Positions 60,306 through 64,000 of a stretch of 64,000 bases of DNA are shown piece after piece (the stretch's first letter is position 1; each line of letters opens with the position of its first letter). Both the position numbers and the translations under genes were made by a program. Under the pieces are notes generated by a model. That model had not been told where the DNA came from. It was given only the letters and a program-made list of their open reading frames with translations, and did no database searches. Origin of the DNA: G965267185 sp965267185 (GTDB lineage: Bacteria; Pseudomonadota; Alphaproteobacteria; UBA6615); NCBI GenBank assembly GCA_965267185.1, contig OZ253937.1, forward strand, positions 744,001 to 808,000, in the 5' to 3' direction.

Positions 60306-61553
60306 ATGGAACATGCGCTGCAGATCCTGATCGTAGTCATTGCCACGAGGATTCTTGGCCGCTTGGCCGTCCGTGCTCACCAGCCTGCATCGGTAGGCGA
60401 AATCCTCGCCGGAATCGTGCTCGCTCTAGGCTTTGCCGCCTATATCGGCGAGGTACCGCTTGTTGCCGCGGTCGTGGCGAGCCCGGCAACCGAGCAAGTG
60501 GCGCAGATCGGTATCTTTTTTCTAATGCTTTATGCCGGCGTCGAACTGCGGCCCGGGGAGATTGTCGCCAACTCACGGGTCTCTTTGTGGGTCGCCTCCG
60601 GCGGGCTGATCGTTCCCTTGCTTGCGGGAGCCGGCTTCGCGTGGCTCGTGCTGCCGCCGTCCGATTTGAAACAAGCACAAGCGCTCGTGGTGGGAACGGC
60701 TTTGGCGATCACGGCCATACCAGTTGCGGTGAAGGTGTTTCTCGAACTCGGACTGCTGCATCGGCCGGTCGGCGAGATCGTCGTGTCGGCGGCGCTGTTC
60801 GACGATGTTTTTGGACTTCTGCTCCTCGCCATCGTGACCAACCTTATCACCTTTGGGCAGTTTCCCGACGGCAATTCGATAATCCATTTGCTGGTGCAGG
60901 CGGCGGGATTCTTCGCGCTTACCGGAGTGTTGGCCTATTTCGGTTACCCAATGATCTGGCGCCGTATCGAGGCGGTGGCGATACCGGGGCTGCGCCTGGT
61001 GGTGCTGCTCGCCGCCGGCGTCGGCTTCGGTGCACTGGCCGAACATCTCGGCATGCACTTCGTTCTAGGGCCATTCATGGCCGGCCTGTTCTTCGAGCCG
61101 GAGCGGGTCGGGGACGAAGCTTACGCCCGCCAGAAAGCGATTCTAGAGCCGGTCACCCTGGGTATTCTCGGGCCGGTATTCTTTGCCTGGATCGGTATGC
61201 AGCTCGATCTGGGCGCCGTCGCCGCGGTCCCTTGGTTTCTCGGCGCGCTAATCGTTATCGCGTTCCTCGGCAAGCTGCTTGGCGCCGGGTTACCGGCGTT
61301 ATGGTCGGGATTGAGTCCACGTAATGCCGCAGCGGTGGGCGTGGGCATGAGCGGCCGTGGCGCCGTGGAGCTAGTGATCGTCTCGATCGCGCTCACCGCC
61401 GGTGTCTTTAGTCACCCGGCGAGCGATCCCATCGTCGCGCACCTGTTTTCCGCACTCGTGATCACCGCGGTGGTCACGACCGCGCTGACGCCGGTGTTGC
61501 TCCGGCTCGTGTTACTGGGCGGCCGCCGTCAGCCGGGCGAAACCGGCCTCTAG
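60306..61553 (+). CDS. CPA2-type cation:proton antiporter (KefB-like)
   Basis: A 415-residue protein with about 12 membrane helices and no C-terminal TrkA-N regulatory domain. Conserved parts are IVLALGFAAYIGEVPL, LFFLMLYAGVELRPGEI, and GMSGRGAVELVIVSIALTAGVF. It should exchange Na+ or K+ with protons. ATG 60306 has a weak ribosome site. It overlaps the convergent metC gene by 42 bp. Confidence 0.9.
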   Translation: MEHALQILIVVIATRILGRLAVRAHQPASVGEILAGIVLALGFAAYIGEVPLVAAVVASPATEQVAQIGIFFLMLYAGVELRPGEIVANSRVSLWVASGGLIVPLLAGAGFAWLVLPPSDLKQAQALVVGTALAITAIPVAVKVFLELGLLHRPVGEIVVSAALFDDVFGLLLLAIVTNLITFGQFPDGNSIIHLLVQAAGFFALTGVLAYFGYPMIWRRIEAVAIPGLRLVVLLAAGVGFGALAEHLGMHFVLGPFMAGLFFEPERVGDEAYARQKAILEPVTLGILGPVFFAWIGMQLDLGAVAAVPWFLGALIVIAFLGKLLGAGLPALWSGLSPRNAAAVGVGMSGRGAVELVIVSIALTAGVFSHPASDPIVAHLFSALVITAVVTTALTPVLLRLVLLGGRRQPGETGL

Positions 61554-62690
61554 GTCGGCGATCAAATCGTCGGGATGTTCGAGACCCACATGCAGGCGCA
61601 GTAACGTGCCCGGCGGGTCCCACTTTGTCGCGGTGCGCGGCGGCGCGCCGGGCAGAATTAGCGATTCGTAGCCGCCCCAACTTGCCCCCATCGCGAACAA
61701 CTCCAAATTATCGAGCATCGCGCCGAGCGCCGTGTCGTCATAGTGGCGGTCGAGGATGATACCGAACAGCCCGGTGGAGCCGAGGAAATCGCGCTGCCAC
61801 AATTCGTGGCCCGGATCGCTTTCCAAGGCCGGGTAGCGTACTTGGCCGACTTCGGGCCGGTGTTCGAGCCAGCGGGCGAGGGTAAGCGCGTTTTCCTGGT
61901 GCTGATGAAGGCGCACGCCCATGGTGCGCAGACCGCGTAACGCGAGATAGCAATCGTCCGGCGCGGCGTGCTGTCCCGACGAACGAAAGGCGTGGAACAG
62001 CTTCTCGAAATGGTCGTGGGTGGTGACCAGCACGCCCAGCATCGCGTCGGAATGGCCGACGATGTATTTAGTCGCGGCGTGGATCGACACGTCGATGCCT
62101 TTTTCGAACGATTTGAAGAACAGCGGCGTGCCCCACGTGTTGTCGTGCATGACGATCGCGCCGCGCGCATGGGCCGCTGCGGCGATGGCCGGTATGTCCT
62201 GCATCTCGAAGGTCAGCGACCCCGGCGTTTCGGTATAAACGATCGTCGTGTTGTCGCGGATCAGCTCGGCGATGCCGCCGCCGATCAGCGGGTCGTAAAA
62301 GGTCGTCTCGACGCCGTATTTGGCCAGCACATTGTTGCAGTAAGCGCGCGCCGGGAAATACGCGCTGTCGGTCATCAGCACATGGTCGCCGGCCTTGGTG
62401 AACGCCGATAGCGCTACCGTAATCGCACCCAGGCCCGAGGCGGTGGCGATCGCCCGGTCGCCGCCCTCGACCAGCGCCACCGCTTCCTCCAACGCCCGCT
62501 GGGTCGGCGTGCCGACGCGGCCATAGACGATATCGTTCATGAAATCGCGGTTGCGCCATTGGGCCAGGGTCGGCGCCAGAACCGTGGACGCGTGGTAGAC
62601 CGGCGGATTTACAATCCCGAAATTGGCTTCCGGGTCGCGCCCGCCGCTGACCAGCTTGGTCTCGTCGTGCGGCTCTTTCTTATCGGCCAA
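61512..62690 (-). CDS. metC: cystathionine beta-lyase (Cys/Met metabolism PLP enzyme)
   Basis: A 392-residue PLP enzyme. The Lys that holds PLP is in HAATKYIVGHSDAMLG; other family phrases are ADKKEPHDETKLVSGGRDPEANFG and VALVEGGDRAIATASGLGAI. It cleaves cystathionine to homocysteine. Start TTG 62690 is chosen because homologues begin at ADKKEPHDETK and it lies 4 bp after the sseA stop; upstream frames run far past sseA. Its 3' end overlaps the antiporter gene by 42 bp. Confidence 0.9.
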   Translation of the reverse strand: MADKKEPHDETKLVSGGRDPEANFGIVNPPVYHASTVLAPTLAQWRNRDFMNDIVYGRVGTPTQRALEEAVALVEGGDRAIATASGLGAITVALSAFTKAGDHVLMTDSAYFPARAYCNNVLAKYGVETTFYDPLIGGGIAELIRDNTTIVYTETPGSLTFEMQDIPAIAAAAHARGAIVMHDNTWGTPLFFKSFEKGIDVSIHAATKYIVGHSDAMLGVLVTTHDHFEKLFHAFRSSGQHAAPDDCYLALRGLRTMGVRLHQHQENALTLARWLEHRPEVGQVRYPALESDPGHELWQRDFLGSTGLFGIILDRHYDDTALGAMLDNLELFAMGASWGGYESLILPGAPPRTATKWDPPGTLLRLHVGLEHPDDLIADLEAGFARLTAAAQ

Positions 62691-62694
62691 CGCG

Positions 62695-63552
62695 TTACGC
62701 CTCGGTCTCGATCGGCGTGTCGTCGCTGCCGCCCCATTCGGTCCACGAGCCGTCATAGACCGCCCAATTGTCGCGGCCGATCAGATGCATGCCCAAGCCA
62801 AGGATGCAGGCTGTGATGCCAGAGCCGCAGGTCGTCGTGACCGGCTGTATACCGGTGGCGCCTTGAGCGTCGAAAGCGTTTTTGAGATCGGCGGCGGAAA
62901 CGAAGGCGCCGGCCTCGGCGTCGACGATTTCGGCGTAGGGCAAATTGCCCGAGCCGGGGATGTGGCCGGGCCGCACGCCGGGGCGAAACTCGGGTTCGGT
63001 GCCGGCGAACCGGTTGGCGGCGCGGGCGTCGAGAACGAGCTCTGCACCGCTGTCGATGTTGGCGCGGATCTGTTCCTTCGAGCGTATCATGTTGGGGTTC
63101 AACGTCGCCGCGAACGAGGCCGCCGCTGGAGATGGCGCCTTATCGGTCACCGGACGTCCCTCGGCTTGCCATGCGCGGAACCCGCCGGTCATCACCGCTA
63201 CATTTTCGTGGCCGAAGGCGCGGAACATCCACCAGACGCGGGGTGCCGAGAACAGCCCGTCGGAATCGTAGACGATGACCCTGTGCTCGTTGCCGATACC
63301 CATCCGGCTCACGGCGTCGGCGAACGCGTCGGCCGACGGCATCATGTGGGGCAGGGAACTGTCGGGGTCGGATATGGCGTCGATATCGAAATAGACCGCG
63401 CCGGGGATGTGTGCGCTGTCGTATTCCTCGCGGCCGTTGCGCCCCGTCGGCGGCAGATGCCACGAGCCGTCGACAATACGCACCGCCGGATCGTCCAAGC
63501 GCTCCGCCACCCAAGCGGTATCCACGATCGCGTCATTATTCACGTAAGACAT
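62695..63552 (-). CDS. sseA: 3-mercaptopyruvate sulfurtransferase
   Basis: A 285-residue protein with two rhodanese domains. The catalytic Cys is C242 in TTCGSGITACILG, the MST-type active loop (CGSGIT), rather than the longer thiosulfate loop. It transfers sulfur from 3-mercaptopyruvate to thiols or cyanide. It precedes metC by 4 bp, so the two are coupled in sulfur amino acid metabolism. ATG 63552 lies 29 bp from the alaX stop. Confidence 0.9.
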   Translation of the reverse strand: MSYVNNDAIVDTAWVAERLDDPAVRIVDGSWHLPPTGRNGREEYDSAHIPGAVYFDIDAISDPDSSLPHMMPSADAFADAVSRMGIGNEHRVIVYDSDGLFSAPRVWWMFRAFGHENVAVMTGGFRAWQAEGRPVTDKAPSPAAASFAATLNPNMIRSKEQIRANIDSGAELVLDARAANRFAGTEPEFRPGVRPGHIPGSGNLPYAEIVDAEAGAFVSAADLKNAFDAQGATGIQPVTTTCGSGITACILGLGMHLIGRDNWAVYDGSWTEWGGSDDTPIETEA

Positions 63553-63581
63553 TTCAAAAACCCTGTAAGATACTGTTCTAG

Positions 63582-64000
63582 CTATTCATTTAGAGAGATC
63601 GAAACCCGCCGGTTTTGGCGCCCCTTTTTCTCGATCTTGGTCACGGTCACCGGGCCGATTTCCCCGGTTTGCGCTACGTGGGTGCCGCCGCATGGTTGCA
63701 GGTCGAGACCTTCGATGCGGATCAAGCGCACCTCGCCGGCGCCGGTCGGCGGCTGCACGCTCATGGTTTTGACCAGTTCGGGCTGTGCCGCCAATTCGTC
63801 ATCGCTGATCCATTCCGCGGCGACCGGATGATCCTCGTCGATCAGCCGGTTGAGCTCGGCGGTGATGTGCTCCTTATCGAGACCGGATTCGGGGATGTCG
63901 AAATCGAGCCGGCCCTTACCGTCGCCCACCTGACCGCCGGTCACCGGGTAGTCGAGCACGGCGGAAAGCAGGTGCAGGCAAGTGTGAACCCGCATATGGC
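63582..64000 (-). CDS. alanyl-tRNA editing protein (AlaX-type), 5' end outside window
   Basis: The visible C-terminal ~139 residues hold the editing-domain zinc motifs: RVHTCLHLLSAVL (HxxxH) and CGGTHVAQTGEIG (CxxxH). The segment DGKGRLDFDIPESG lies between them. AlaX hydrolyses Ser-tRNA(Ala) or Gly-tRNA(Ala) misacylated by alanyl-tRNA synthetase. The frame is open to the window edge, so the start is upstream on the minus strand. It is followed by sseA and metC on the same strand. Confidence 0.9.
   Translation of the reverse strand, partial: HMRVHTCLHLLSAVLDYPVTGGQVGDGKGRLDFDIPESGLDKEHITAELNRLIDEDHPVAAEWISDDELAAQPELVKTMSVQPPTGAGEVRLIRIEGLDLQPCGGTHVAQTGEIGPVTVTKIEKKGRQNRRVSISLNE

Noticed and set aside
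60014..60346. Minus-strand frame in the AT-rich gap before the antiporter
   Set aside because: It contains no recognisable protein features and overlaps the probable promoter and the antiporter start.

Overview
The window is GC-rich, densely coded bacterial chromosome that reads as an alphaproteobacterium, probably of the Rhodospirillales-like environmental type. The supports are a nuclear-type NDUFS4 homologue (42593-42898), a complete cox-type molybdenum hydroxylase cluster with coxG/D/E accessory genes, a fused TRAP-TAXI transporter, a DUF1194 protein and short intergenic hairpin repeats common in that class. No plasmid, phage or CRISPR signature was seen. Both ends are cut inside genes: a DUF4340 protein on the left and an AlaX-type alanyl-tRNA editing protein on the right.

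Left part (1-10.5 kb): a DUF4340 gene, a MITE-like element with perfect 22-bp terminal inverted repeats, an SDR lacking its catalytic Tyr/Lys, a redox-type adenylate cyclase, a TPR lipoprotein-sized secreted protein, an orphan flagellar rod-like protein, and a MoCo cytidylyltransferase fusion. A patch of relatively AT-rich hypothetical genes and a pentapeptide-repeat membrane protein (about 8.1-10.5 kb) follows.

Molybdenum hydroxylase region (10.5-21.9 kb, minus strand): in transcription order TAXI-type solute-binding protein, fused TRAP permease, coxG, coxS, coxL, coxM, a hairpin repeat, coxD (MoxR), coxE (VWA), and two XdhC-family genes. CoxL carries AYRGAGR (form II), not the Cys-containing motif of true CO dehydrogenase. 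The oxidised substrate is therefore unknown, and the adjacent TRAP transporter may import it.

Ion transport region (22.2-29.6 kb, plus strand): an Mrp/Mbh-type antiporter operon with the order E-F-G-(MrpA C-terminal module)-B-C-D, followed by two further antiporter-like subunits and an unknown 87-residue membrane protein. One ABC importer (29.7-32.5 kb) follows, split by a hairpin repeat.

Middle (32.5-46.9 kb): GFA protein/HxlR regulator pair, Atm1-type ABC exporter, DNA/RNA non-specific endonuclease, a TPP-riboswitch-controlled thiamine-precursor importer (thiZ-thiX-thiY), histone-deacetylase-family protein with DUF192, DUF1194 protein, tRNA-Pro and tRNA-Arg flanking NDUFS4, OsmC, VOC, LysR, methyltransferase and a LuxR-type regulator.

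Right part (47-64 kb): a PEP-CTERM protein, a DUF3833-DUF6134-MFS cluster, a cupin, and a CoA-dependent catabolic cluster. That cluster contains an LLM flavin oxidoreductase, a thiolase-like protein without nucleophilic Cys, a DUF35 partner and a two-subunit CoA transferase. Then come an IS5-like transposase remnant, SRPBCC protein, xi-class GST, AAC(6')-like acetyltransferase, chemotaxis receptor, CPA2 antiporter, and a sulfur/tRNA-editing run (alaX, sseA, metC).

Four copies of one ~128-bp double-hairpin repeat (4558, 13967, 30749, 39054) run through the window, and two of them sit inside operons. All function calls rest on reading motifs and gene order by eye; no database search was run.
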